Of a stretch of 64,000 nucleotides of DNA, positions 1-7,884 are shown one piece after another; position 1 is the stretch's first letter; each line of letters begins with the position of its first letter. Both the position numbers and the translations under genes were made by a program. The notes below the pieces were generated by a model that made no database searches, was not told the origin of the DNA, and worked only from the letters and a program-made list of their open reading frames with translations. This DNA comes from Streptomyces formicae (GTDB lineage Bacteria > Actinomycetota > Actinomycetes > Streptomycetales > Streptomycetaceae), in NCBI RefSeq assembly GCF_022647665.1, contig NZ_CP071872.1, positions 7,998,001-8,062,000 on the forward strand. The letters are read 5' to 3'.

Positions 1-114
1 GCGCATCGGCTGCCTGGGGGCCTGTCTGCCTCATGCCTGGCGGGCAGGAGCGTGGCCGAGGCGATGGCCGTGGGTGCGTCGAGGTCCTTGTCGTGCCACA
101 GCGGTGGCAGGGCT

Positions 115-300
115 TCAGCCGGAACCCGCGCGGCCACGTGGCCTGGCTCGGCTGACGGCGTTTCGGCGGCGGGTGTCCGTCGCGCGCGGGAGCCGGGCGA
201 GCAGCAGCACGGCGTTGGCGGTCTCCTCCGCGATGCCGTCCCAGACGCCCTACGCTCCGTCGTCACGCTGTGTCTCCAGCAGCCACTGCACCCTCCCATG
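115..300 (-). pseudogene. C-terminal scrap of a terpene cyclase-like protein
   Basis: Reading leftwards from about 300, the minus strand encodes a QW-type repeat as in squalene-hopene and class II diterpene cyclases: WLLETQRDDGA, then a stop, then GVWDGIAEETANAVLLL. The stop (TAG, complement at 250-252) sits exactly where the motif wants Trp (DGAWG), so it looks like a TGG to TAG change. The frame closes at 115-117 after losing similarity. No start or upstream part is present. It is a decayed fragment, separate from the larger cyclase at 1234-2847, in the same remnant terpene locus. Confidence 0.5.
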
Positions 301-316
301 GCCTCACACCGGCGTA

Positions 317-751
317 TCAGCTTGTCCGCTGATGGCTATCAGTGCTGAGTCGGCGGGCAGTGATCTGAGAGTCATGGCGGCGGACAGCTGTCGCCGTGAA
401 CTGGGAATGAAGCAGCTTCCGTTGCTTCTCCCACAGTTCGTCGACGGAGGACAACAGACCGCGGCCGATCAGCCTCTGTGCCCGGTGGGCCGGGCGCTTT
501 TGGTAGTTGTACTGGCGCTGCACGAGGACATGCATGACGTGCCGGGGATCGGTGATGAGGACGGCATCGCGGTCGCGGAAGCGCACGGTGGAGGTCGCAC
601 CGGGGCGCCATGCCCGGCGCAGTGAGTTGATGACCTCGGCATTGCTGTCCTGGCGCGCCGGATCGGCCCCCTCCGCAGCTTTCTGCCTCGAGGGAGAAGG
701 CTGTGTGTGCTGGGTGCTGCCCTCTGGATTCGCTGGCATTGGTTCTCTCAT
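317..751 (-). pseudogene. Cytochrome P450, N-terminal fragment only
   Basis: The 144-residue product matches the first third of a bacterial P450. After a variable N-terminus come VLITDPRHVMHVLVQRQYNY, then LIGRGLLSS, and WEKQRKLLHSQFT, the B/C-helix region with the W-x-x-x-R heme-propionate signature. It stops at 317 without the I-helix, ExxR or the heme-binding Cys loop, so it cannot bind heme and is not functional. Full P450s are about 400 to 450 residues. It lies downstream of the SnoaL-like gene and terpene cyclase on the same strand, which suggests it was once a tailoring oxidase of that pathway. Confidence 0.7.
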
Positions 752-850
752 GGCCGACTCCTGTCAGGGAATCGCATCTGTCGAGTCGCTGCCGATGCCT
801 GCGGTTCGGCGAGCCGCGGATGCAACCGGCGATTACTCGCAGGAGCGGTG

Positions 851-1237
851 CTAGTGGGGAAGGTCGCTGTAGTCTCGTTCGCGGCAGATCAGTCCGTCAT
901 GGAATTCCAGGACGACACACAATTCCGCGGAGAAGCGCTGGCCAGGGTCAGGCAGCCCGGGAAGTTTCCCGAAACCAGGTGCGACGGTGCCCACGAAGTC
1001 GACCTCCATGGCCACAAGGTGATCCCCAGGGATGAGAGACTTCACCGTCATGCGGCCATCGGGCAGCACAGCAAGGTAGGTGGAGATCAGCTCCCGGTTG
1101 GCCTGCTTTCCTCGGATTCTGATGCCGAAACGGTCTGCGATGACCTCCGGGTTGTCGGAGTACAGAGCGTGGTATCGCTCGGTGTCCTGGCGGTTGTAGG
1201 CGTCGACCCATGTCTCCGCGATCTCTTGAATGTTCAT
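851..1237 (-). CDS. SnoaL-like / NTF2-fold protein
   Basis: A 128-residue intact protein that begins MNIQEIAETWVDAYNRQDTE, the typical first helix of SnoaL-like NTF2-fold proteins, followed by YSDNPEVIADRFGIRIRGK and a beta-rich half ending in VLEFHDGLICRERDYSD. Members act as polyketide cyclases, isomerases or non-enzymatic ligand-binding proteins; the substrate cannot be read here. Its ATG overlaps the TGA that ends one frame of the upstream cyclase (ATGA at 1234-1237), so the two were probably translationally coupled. It is the only apparently intact gene in the decayed terpene locus. Confidence 0.7.
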   Translation of the reverse strand: MNIQEIAETWVDAYNRQDTERYHALYSDNPEVIADRFGIRIRGKQANRELISTYLAVLPDGRMTVKSLIPGDHLVAMEVDFVGTVAPGFGKLPGLPDPGQRFSAELCVVLEFHDGLICRERDYSDLPH

Positions 1238-2847
1238 CCGCTCCTCCGTGTGTCCTTGCGCTGGGCCTGTTCAGCGGCCTTGTCCGTCGAGTGGCTGTCT
1301 CGCCTTCTTGCGTAGCCGTACGGGTAAAGCCCTTTCCCATTACTGCTGCCAGAGCGGCGATGCGGTAGATCCGTACCAGGATGGGAACGTCGTAGGCGAA
1401 GGGCCGGGGGCTCAGAGAGTCGGGCTCGGCGTCCTGCCCGTCGCCTTGCGTTAGCAGCAGGTGTATGCCGGAATTCAGCGGTGGAGTCGGGGGTATGGGC
1501 AGGCTGGCCAGGGCTCGGACGGCACGGGTGTGCCTGGGAGTCCTCGGCTCGCAGCGGCCAGCCGCCCCCGGGGAGCGAGGTAGCGTCGAGATAGCGGCCG
1601 CATCGGGCGAGTACGCGCTGGACGCTGTTCGGCGCAGTCCGTGCGGGCAGGACACAGGCAGTATCGACCATGTGCATGACCGGGAACGCAGGGCTGAGAT
1701 TCCACTCGCAGGCGAAGCCCCCATCTGCCCGCTGCCGGGTCTCCAGCCATCGCCAGGCGCGACGGGCAGCGCGGTGCGACTCGTCATTCGGTGGCGACGC
1801 CAGGAGGGCCCGCACGCACTTTGCAGTGATCTCTACGTCTGATGGAGCGCCACGCACGAACGTGGGGAAGCCGCCATCGGAGTTTTGCAAGTTCAGTAGA
1901 TACTGGGCTCCGGCCTTGACCGCAGGGGCCGCCTCCGGGGCCCCGTGCGCGGCCAGAAAAGTCACCGCTACCGCTGAGTCGTCGGCGTCGGACTGCGTGA
2001 CGCCGGCAGCGTACGGCCGGCCACCGTCAGAGAGCTGCGCCGCGCGCAGATACCGTGCCGACGGCTCCATGACGTGGCGCCGAACGCCGGCCTCGGCGAG
2101 TGTGAGCGCGCCAAGTGCCGTGACCCAGGTGTCCTGGTCACGGATGAACGGGATGCCGCCCCGCTCGCGCAGCAGAGCCAGAAGGAACTCGACGCCCCGA
2201 TCGACCGTGTCCGGGGCCAGGCCAGATCGCGACAGGCTGAGCAAGGACACCACCGTGGCCAGGACGTGGCCTTGCCAACTTCCGTCTGCCCCTTGGGTTT
2301 TCACAAGGAGTTCCAGGTCCGGTGAGCTAGGGGATGGCGCCCTCTCCAAGCGGAGCGCCGCCAGGATCTGACCGACCCATTGGTGCGTCCCGCCCTGGGC
2401 TGACACCGCTGCCAGCATCATGGTGTCCACACCGGGTGTGCCGGGTACCACGGCGGCCAGCAGCGCCTGCAGCACGACCTGCTTGCGCGGGACTGACGTG
2501 TGGCGATCCGCGTCCAGCAGGGTCCGCAGACGGGCCAGGTCGCCGGGCGGGACAGGTCTGCCCAACGCGGCTGCCGCCACCGCCGCGGAGAAGGACTGGT
2601 CAGCCCGCCGAGCCGTCACATCAAGCCGCACTGATTCCAACGAGCGGCAGCAGTACGTGGACAACGCCGCCTTGGCCGCGGAGTGGTTGTCGAGCCCGCG
2701 CAGGAGGTGCAACGTCAGCGCGGATTCCAGGAGCCGAGGGCGACATCCTGCTGACCAGTGGCCGTCTGGCTTCATCTGGTGCAGCAACGCCTTCGAAGCC
2801 TCGGCGACGGCCAAGCTCACCGGGGACAGCGCGTGCGCCTCACTCAT
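1234..2847 (-). pseudogene. Class II (DxDD) terpene cyclase, frameshifted
   Basis: The product starts MSEAHALSPVSLAVAEASKA and reads as a squalene-hopene/ent-CPP-synthase-type alpha-barrel protein. Repeated Q-x-x-DG-x-W/F motifs are visible (TQGADGSWQG, NLQNSDGGFP, RQRADGGFACEW), and the catalytic acid motif DADD lies near residue 287. Class II cyclases protonate the terminal alkene of GGPP or a related substrate. Good similarity runs to GGGWPLRAEDSQAH near residue 434 (about base 1545). There the natural continuation (ALASLPIPPTPPLNS, then FAYDVPILVRIYRIAALAAV) moves to another frame, so one base has been gained or two lost. The original frame ends at 1234, overlapping the next start, so a second compensating shift is possible. 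Probably inactive, or an assembly error. Confidence 0.7.
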
Positions 2848-2943
2848 CGCTGCTGCGCAACGGAGAGCGGGCGTGGATATCTTCTCCTAAAGGCGTCCGC
2901 CGTCTCCACGTGCAGCGTCCTCGCGACGGTGCGATGGCCCGGC

Positions 2944-3132
2944 TCACCCCGGTGGCGGTCCTGCCCGAGGCGACGGGCAGCACGCATTCGTGGCCGGTCG
3001 CGATGTTCGTTCCACGGCCTGGGCCGCGATGCGGCGCAGTGTGACAGTGGCGGTGGACGGGAAGGGAACGTTGTCCAGTGCGGCCAGGGTCTGTTCGTAG
3101 GTCTGTTCGTACCGGGCGACGGGCTGTCTCAA
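2944..3132 (-). pseudogene. Possible prenyl-diphosphate synthase C-terminal scrap
   Basis: A short reading frame encodes ARYEQTYEQTLAALDNVPFP followed by LRRIAAQAVER. This resembles the last helices of actinobacterial polyprenyl (GGPP) synthases, where a LAALDxxPLP segment precedes a terminal helix. Its position between a DXS fragment and a class II terpene cyclase fits a GGPP-supplying gene. The identification rests on a weak pattern over 60 residues. Upstream parts with DDxxD motifs are absent, so it would be a remnant. Confidence 0.25.
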
Positions 3133-3134
3133 GG

Positions 3135-3628
3135 GCGCAGGAAGCGAGCGGACCGACCGCCACCAACAGCATGTCCAGCGGACGACGCTGGCTGCGGCGC
3201 AGGCTGTCCAGGCCGTCCCTGCGCGCCACCGCGACGATGCCGCGTGGGGCCTGGCCCTTGGGGAAGCGCAATACGGTGGGGCCTTCTCCGGTGGCGAGGG
3301 CCCCGGCCAGCGGTTCTCGCGGCTGCTCCGCGTCCCGGGGCACTGCGATCTTCAAGCGAGCGACGGCAGCGAGAACGGCCAGGTCCCACATGCCGTGACC
3401 GAAAGGCCCATCAGGGCCGGCGCCCCCTGTCTGGTCCAGCGCAAACGTCACCGCAGGGCGATGGCGGACCATGAGCATCGGTACCTGATCGACGGCGCGG
3501 CCCAGGAAGGCGGCATGGACCTCGACCACGGGATGCGGCCCGCCCATTGCCGGCCTGGCCCCACTGGTGACGGCGTGCTGCTCGGCGATCTCCTCATCGA
3601 GCGCCCGCTCCGTAAATCGTTCCGCCAT
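3135..3628 (-). pseudogene. 1-deoxy-D-xylulose-5-phosphate synthase (DXS) core fragment
   Basis: The frame encodes the pyrimidine-binding domain of DXS: EEIAEQHAVTSGA, then PHPVVEVHAAFLGRAVDQV, VTFALDQTGGAGPDGP, GHGMWDLAVLA and PTVLRFPKG. These match the DXS series (GIAEQHAVT, HPVVAVYATFLNRA, DQV, GxxGxDGPxHHGxWD). Several conserved residues differ (ALDEE for FDVG, GPF for GPSH) and similarity ends at LLVAVGPLA. The N-terminal thiamine-pyrophosphate domain and the C-terminal domain are missing. It is a relic of a dedicated isoprenoid-precursor gene beside the terpene cyclase, as in several Streptomyces terpene clusters. Confidence 0.7.
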
Positions 3629-3909
3629 CTTGGACTGTCTCCTTGCTCGATCCCGAGCAGAGTCGTCGGCGAACTGCTCGAGCACGGTGACCGGTCTCGT
3701 TGGCGCACGGCCATGGGTGCTCCGTTCCGATTGAGCCACATACGGGGCGGGCAGGACCCAGCGTTCCCGGACCGCAAGTGTTGAACGCGTTGCAGGTCGA
3801 TCGTTCTGCGTGAACGCGCTTGAGCACAGCGGTGTGCACTGACTTCGCGGAGCAACCTGGGGTCGCGTCCGCCGAGGTGGTGCATTGCCGACCACTCGGT
3901 GATCTCGAT

Positions 3910-4402
3910 TTGAGGCTATGCGGTGAGTTCGGCGGGCAGGCCGGTGCCGTCGGTTTCTGACTCGGTCGGGTGAGGCGGGTTTTGGCAAGGAGTTCGCGGC
4001 CCATGTGGCGGCGGGCCTCGGACCACTCGTCGTTCTGCTCGGCCAGGACCGCGCCGGCCAGGCGGATCAGGGCGGCGCGGTCGGGGAAGATCCCGACCAT
4101 GTCAGTCCGGCAGCGGATCTCCTTGTTCAGCTGCTCCTGCGGATTGTTCAACCAGATCCGTCACGAGATCTCGCGGGGGAAGGCGGTGAGGGGCAGCAGG
4201 TCGTGCTGGGCGGCATCGAGGTGCTCGGCGGCCTTCGGAACTTCGCTTCCAGGGCTTCCGGGACATGCCGCACCTGGGAGCGGACGGCGTCGGTGCCGGG
4301 CTGTTCGAAGACCGTCCGCAGCAGTGTGGCCATCCACGGTGGGTCGGCGTGCGCCTCAGTCCCGGTGAAAGCGTCGGGGTGCCTGTGGGAGCAGGAGTTC
4401 AC
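3910..4402 (-). mobile_element. IS256-family transposase, C-terminal relic
   Basis: Two frames together give the end of a mutator/IS256 transposase. 4402-4148 encodes ATLLRTVFEQPGTDAVRSQV and RHVPEALEAKF. A shifted frame from 4151 encodes NNPQEQLNKEIRCRTDMVGI followed by FPDRAALIRLAGAVLAEQND and EWSEARRHMG, a hallmark C-terminus of this family. A frameshift and a stop separate the halves, the N-terminus with most of the DDE catalytic core is missing, and no terminal inverted repeats were recognised. A dead insertion sequence lying between the terpene relics and a truncated gene. Confidence 0.8.
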
Positions 4403-4417
4403 CGTTCACAGGGCCGA

Positions 4418-5027
4418 CACGCACCGTGGAAAGCGGAACGAGCCGGCGGAGGCGGAGTTGCTGCTGCCATCCGGTGAGCAGTGGAAGGTGACGTTTCGGA
4501 ATGCCGATCCCGTAGTGTCGGAGATGGAGTCGGACGACAGGGTCGTCGGCCTGATCTGGTACGGACAGGTCGTCGAGGTACGGGACTCCGACGGACGGCG
4601 GCAGCAAACGTCCTCCGGCCCCCTGGGGTGACCCGAGGACCGCCTCGGCGGCGCGCTCGCTTGTATCTCGTTCGGCCTGACCGCCCTCGCCGGATGTCTG
4701 TGGTCACTCCTGGCCCGGAACAACCGGCGTCATGTGAAAGCGGCGATCGCGGTGCGGTGGCACGGCGTCGGCATAGGTGTCGCAGCCATCCTGATGCTCT
4801 GGACGCGGTCGGCCAACGACTGGCCGATGTGGGCGATCCCGGCGATCTGGATGCCGGTCGCGCTGCTCCTCCTGGCCTCCATGACGGCCTTCACCGTCGC
4901 CGCCCTCCGCGGCCGGCCCGGACGACGACGCCGCGTCCCCGTCCACCCCGCTGGTACCCCCGCCACCGCCCCCACCGCCGTCCGGCCGGGCGGGGCAGCA
5001 ACAGAGGCAGGCGGCGGTCTCTCCTGA
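4418..5027 (+). pseudogene. Membrane protein gene missing its 5' end, with internal stop
   Basis: In one plus-strand frame 4418-4628 encodes a soluble part (LLLPSGEQWKVTFRNADPVV, then DDRVVGLIWYGQVVEVRD). The same frame continues after a TGA at 4629-4631 into GALACISFGLTALAGCLWSL and GVGIGVAAILMLW, then WAIPAIWMPVALLLLASMTA, that is three or four membrane segments. The two parts join naturally, so the TGA looks like a nonsense mutation. No start is visible; the upstream sequence is the IS256 relic, which suggests loss of the 5' end by insertion or deletion. Function unknown. Confidence 0.45.
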
Positions 5028-5081
5028 TTCGGCATGCGGGTCGGCTCCGACCTGATGCACTGCCGTCCGGACACCCTCTGG

Positions 5082-5558
5082 CTAGGAGCTCGGCCTGGCG
5101 CTCCGCTGCGGTGCCTCGTGCTCGCGTACCGCGATCCGGGCCAGCTTCGTCAGCATCATGCCGTTGCGGACCGCGACGACGTAGTCCACGGGGAGTCCGT
5201 GCATCCGGGTGCCGGGGCCCCGGAGGGGGTGCCAGTCGAGGGTGAAGAGGGTGTTCTCGCCCCACGGGATCAAGTTCATGGCGATGCGGGCCGCGCCGAA
5301 GGGATCCGCCTTCGCCTCCAGTTCCAGACGGTGCCGTGGCTCGCAGATGCGGACGACGCAGGTGTCCTCGAGGGTCAGGGGGCCGACGCCGACGCGGACT
5401 CGCAAGCGGGCGCCCACTTCCGGCCAGTGCGGGTCCGCGGCGAGGACCTGCTGGGTTCCTGTCACCCACTCCCCGTAGCGATGGCCGTCGGACAGCAGGC
5501 TCCAGACCTCGGACGGCGAGCTCAGGATCAGGCGGCGGTTCCGGGCCACTCCGACCAC
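5082..5558 (-). CDS. SRPBCC-family (START-like) protein
   Basis: The 158-residue product opens VARNRRLILSSPSEVWSLLS and has DGHRYGEWVTGTQQVLAAD, GARLRVRVGVGP and LELEAKADPFGAARIAMNL, a standard SRPBCC order (first strand, helices with W, long antiparallel sheet, C-terminal helix). Such proteins bind hydrophobic ligands in a deep cavity, and some act as polyketide cyclases. The C-terminal helix contains AVRNGMMLTKLARIAVREHE. Its ligand is unknown. It stands alone, downstream of a long non-coding stretch with a strong hairpin. Confidence 0.7.
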   Translation of the reverse strand: MVGVARNRRLILSSPSEVWSLLSDGHRYGEWVTGTQQVLAADPHWPEVGARLRVRVGVGPLTLEDTCVVRICEPRHRLELEAKADPFGAARIAMNLIPWGENTLFTLDWHPLRGPGTRMHGLPVDYVVAVRNGMMLTKLARIAVREHEAPQRSARPSS

Positions 5559-5673
5559 GCTCCTTCTGGGGGACGAGGGGCATGGAAGGCGCCGCCGATC
5601 ATGGACGACGCCATGTCCTCAAGGGTGGCGGTGTCGGGGCGGGGGCGCACCTCGACCTCCACACGTCCACGTA

Positions 5674-5700
5674 GGGCCCCGGTGTTCGACACCGGGGCCC
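5674..5700. terminator. Strong hairpin, 12-bp arms
   Basis: A perfect inverted repeat (GGGCCCCGGTGT, loop TCG, ACACCGGGGCCC) lies about 115 bp upstream of the start of the minus-strand SRPBCC gene. No T-tract follows on either strand, which is common for actinobacterial terminators. What it terminates is unclear because no gene ends nearby. It could instead be an attenuator or a transcript-stabilising element. Confidence 0.5.
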
Positions 5701-5935
5701 CTACTTCGGGGAGTTTCCGTTCGTCCGAGGAGGGGAGGAGGCCGGGGAGAGCGGCATCGGGGGGACAGCCGCTCCCCCCGATGAGAACCGGTCCGCCCGG
5801 TCCCGCGCCGCCTCGAGGGAGGATGGGCCGCACGGGACCCCGCAGTGGGGGCCGGTTCCTCACCCTTCGGATTCCTGCCGGATCCTCCGGGTTCACCTCC
5901 CATGCTGCGCCCGCGGGCACCCTTACCGGGCCTGC

Positions 5936-5963
5936 CCAAGGGCCCGGATCTCCGGGCCCTTGG
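5936..5963. terminator. Perfect 12-bp-stem hairpin terminator
   Basis: CCAAGGGCCCGG, loop ATCT, CCGGGCCCTTGG form a perfect stem about 60 bp upstream of the small gene at 6022. It probably insulates that gene from upstream transcription and could work on both strands. Confidence 0.6.
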
Positions 5964-6021
5964 TCCGTAAAGGCTCAGTTAGACTCACGCGACTCGCAGG
6001 GGCCGCAGGGAGGCAGGTTCA

Positions 6022-6186
6022 ATGGTGGAGACGAAGAAGATCGCCCTCTACATAGTCGTGGTCTTCGTGCTGTACACGATCATCAACTCCCCCGACCGCG
6101 CCGCCGAAATGGTGGAGGTAGGGTTCGAAGGGATTTCGAGCGCCGCTCAAGGCGTCGGAGAGTTCATGACCGAGCTCGTCAACTGA
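6022..6186 (+). CDS. Small single-pass membrane protein, 54 aa
   Basis: The product begins MVETKKIALYIVVVFVLYTI and continues INSPDRAAEMVEVGFEGISS to a C-terminal helix ending EFMTELVN. Residues 7-21 form one membrane helix, followed by an amphipathic, mostly acidic tail probably on the membrane face. ATG at 6022 is preceded by AGGGAGG with about 8 nt spacing. It sits 112 bp upstream of the Dabb gene on the same strand and could share its transcript. No function known; length and pattern suggest a conserved streptomycete small protein. Confidence 0.6.
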   Translation: MVETKKIALYIVVVFVLYTIINSPDRAAEMVEVGFEGISSAAQGVGEFMTELVN

Positions 6187-6298
6187 GGCACGCCGGAGCC
6201 ATGCCGCGCCCGAGGCAGGCACCGCCCGGGACAGGCATCGCCCGAGGCACGCGCCGCCCGGGGCACGCCGCTCGGCCAGTCGACACGAGGAGCCTCCC

Positions 6299-6592
6299 TT
6301 GATCCGCCATCTGGTCCTGCTCAAGCTCAACGAGGGCGTCGGCCGTGACGAGCCCCGGGTCGTCGCCGGCGCGAAGGCGTTCCAGGAGCTCGGCGGCACC
6401 ATCCCCGAACTGGAGTTCTGGGAGTGCGCCTGGAACATCACCGACCGGCCGATCGCCTACGACTTCGCGATCAACTCGGCCGTCGCGGACCAGGACGCCC
6501 TGAAGCGCTACCTCGAACACCCTGCCCATCAGGCTGCCGCCGGACAGTGGCGTGAATTCGCCACGTGGGTGATCGCCGACTACGAGTTCTGA
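6299..6592 (+). CDS. Dabb (stress-responsive alpha/beta-barrel) family protein
   Basis: A 97-residue protein starting MIRHLVLLKLNEGVGRDE, the canonical first strand of Dabb proteins, followed by FQELGGTIPELEFWECAWNI, YDFAINSAVADQDALKRYLE and the motif HPAHQAA near residue 77, all typical of the family. Dabb proteins are dimeric ferredoxin-like barrels, and olivetolic acid cyclase is a member. The substrate is not readable. The start is TTG at 6299 preceded by GAGGAG. Confidence 0.85.
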   Translation: MIRHLVLLKLNEGVGRDEPRVVAGAKAFQELGGTIPELEFWECAWNITDRPIAYDFAINSAVADQDALKRYLEHPAHQAAAGQWREFATWVIADYEF

Positions 6593-6616
6593 GCCACCCG
6601 CCACCCCCGGCGCTCC

Positions 6617-6645
6617 GGGCCCCCGCCACAAACGGCAGGGGGCCC
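6617..6645 (+). terminator. Rho-independent terminator of the Dabb gene
   Basis: GGGCCCCCGCC pairs with GGCAGGGGGCCC (one bulged A) and is followed by TTATTACTT. It lies 25 bp after the Dabb stop codon and before the sigma-factor promoter region. Confidence 0.65.
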
Positions 6646-6786
6646 TTATTACTTACCCCTCAACTTGCCCTCAACACGGCGTTATACGGTGCTTGCACAC
6701 AGTGGACATGTCTTGTGATGCTATGACCGCTTTTGACGGATGAGTTGACCGAGATCGATCCGGTGTTCGAACCGCGAAGGGGTGGC

Positions 6787-7650
6787 GTGACCGTGCCGGC
6801 CAGTACTGCGCCTCAAGTGCCGCCCCAGAACGACGTGCCGCTCCAGGACGAGACCGAGACCCCGGCCCCGGCCGGCCGGCCGGGAAGCCGGGGCGCGGAC
6901 ACCAGGGCGCTCACTCAGGTGCTGTTCGCCCAGCTCAAGGAGTTGGAGCCGGGCACCCCCGAGCACACACGGGTGCGGGCCGCACTGATCGAGGCGAATC
7001 TGCCGCTGGTGCGGTACGCGGCCGCCCGCTTCCGCAGCCGCAACGAGCCCATGGAGGACGTGGTCCAGGTCGGCACGATCGGCCTGATCAACGCGATCGA
7101 CCGGTTCGACCCGGACCGGGGGGTGCAGTTCCCGACGTTCGCGATGCCGACCGTCGTCGGCGAGATCAAACGATACTTCCGGGACAACGTACGGACCGTG
7201 CATGTGCCGCGCCGGCTCCACGAGCTGTGGGTACAGGTCAACGGCGCGACCGAGGACCTGACGACGGCGCACGGCCGCTCCCCGACGACCGCGGAGATCG
7301 CCGAGCGGCTGAAGATCTCCGAGGACGAGGTCCTCGCCTGCATCGAGGCCGGACGGTCGTACCACGCGACCTCACTGGAGGCCGCGCAGGAGGGCGACGG
7401 GCTGCCCGGGCTGCTGGACCGGCTCGGCTACGAGGACCCGGCGCTGGCCGGGGTCGAGCACCGGGATCTCGTACGCCATCTCCTCGTACAGCTGCCCGAG
7501 CGAGAGCAGCGGATCCTACTGCTCCGGTACTACAGCAATCTGACGCAGTCCCAGATCAGCGCGGAGCTGGGAGTGTCCCAGATGCATGTGTCAAGGCTCC
7601 TCGCCCGGAGCTTCGCACGACTGCGATCCGCAAACAGGATCGAGGCGTAA
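6787..7650 (+). CDS. sigF: RNA polymerase sigma factor, SigF/SigB family
   Basis: Sigma-70 family group 3 protein. Visible in order are region 2 (NLPLVRYAAARFRSRNEP, EDVVQVGTIGLINAIDRFD, FPTFAMPTVVGEIKRYFRD), region 3 (VPRRLHELWVQVNGATEDL) and region 4 with the -35-binding helix-turn-helix (LTQSQISAELGVSQMHVSRL). I chose GTG at 6787 because GAAGGGG lies just upstream and gives MTVPASTAPQ and 287 residues, the length I recall for S. coelicolor SigF, which works late in spore maturation. An in-frame ATG at 6733 would add 18 residues. A second sigma gene of the same family follows in tandem. Confidence 0.85.
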   Translation: MTVPASTAPQVPPQNDVPLQDETETPAPAGRPGSRGADTRALTQVLFAQLKELEPGTPEHTRVRAALIEANLPLVRYAAARFRSRNEPMEDVVQVGTIGLINAIDRFDPDRGVQFPTFAMPTVVGEIKRYFRDNVRTVHVPRRLHELWVQVNGATEDLTTAHGRSPTTAEIAERLKISEDEVLACIEAGRSYHATSLEAAQEGDGLPGLLDRLGYEDPALAGVEHRDLVRHLLVQLPEREQRILLLRYYSNLTQSQISAELGVSQMHVSRLLARSFARLRSANRIEA

Positions 7651-7790
7651 CCGAAACGGGTAGACCCCTTTCGGTCCACTTCGGCTTGCGCAAAAGCCGC
7701 AGACACCCTTTTTCCTGCGGCGATCTGACGCTCCGTTGTCGACAAGTCACTACAGCGTGTTGCCGACATGTGACATTCTGCGGGAACGGC

Positions 7791-7817
7791 GTTTGCCGCG
7801 GCCCCGCCGCCGGTATT
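7791..7817 (+). promoter_or_regulatory. Candidate SigF/SigB-type promoter upstream of the second sigma gene
   Basis: GTTTGC at 7791-7796 and GGTATT at 7812-7817, 15 bp apart, resemble the GTTT / GGGTAT pattern recognised by SigB/SigF-type sigma factors. The site is 68 bp before the start codon at 7885. It suggests autoregulation or regulation by the upstream SigF-like factor. Confidence 0.4.
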
Positions 7818-7884
7818 CAGGTGGAGGCTGCGTTCCTCCGATGGTCGCGGCCCAGCGACCGTCCGCGACCTCACAGGGGGTGGC

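Larger units (their letters stand above)
5559..6021. other. 463-bp stretch without a recognisable gene
   Basis: No frame here looks like a real Streptomyces gene; the open frames are Arg/Pro/Gly-rich and resemble nothing known. The notable contents are two near-perfect hairpins, at 5674-5700 and 5936-5963, and the promoter and leader region of the small gene at 6022 (ribosome-binding AGGGAGG at about 6007-6013). Confidence 0.5.

Noticed and set aside
3448..3885. Separate minus-strand gene overlapping the DXS fragment
   Set aside because: No coherent protein features; the DXS-like frame explains the conservation.
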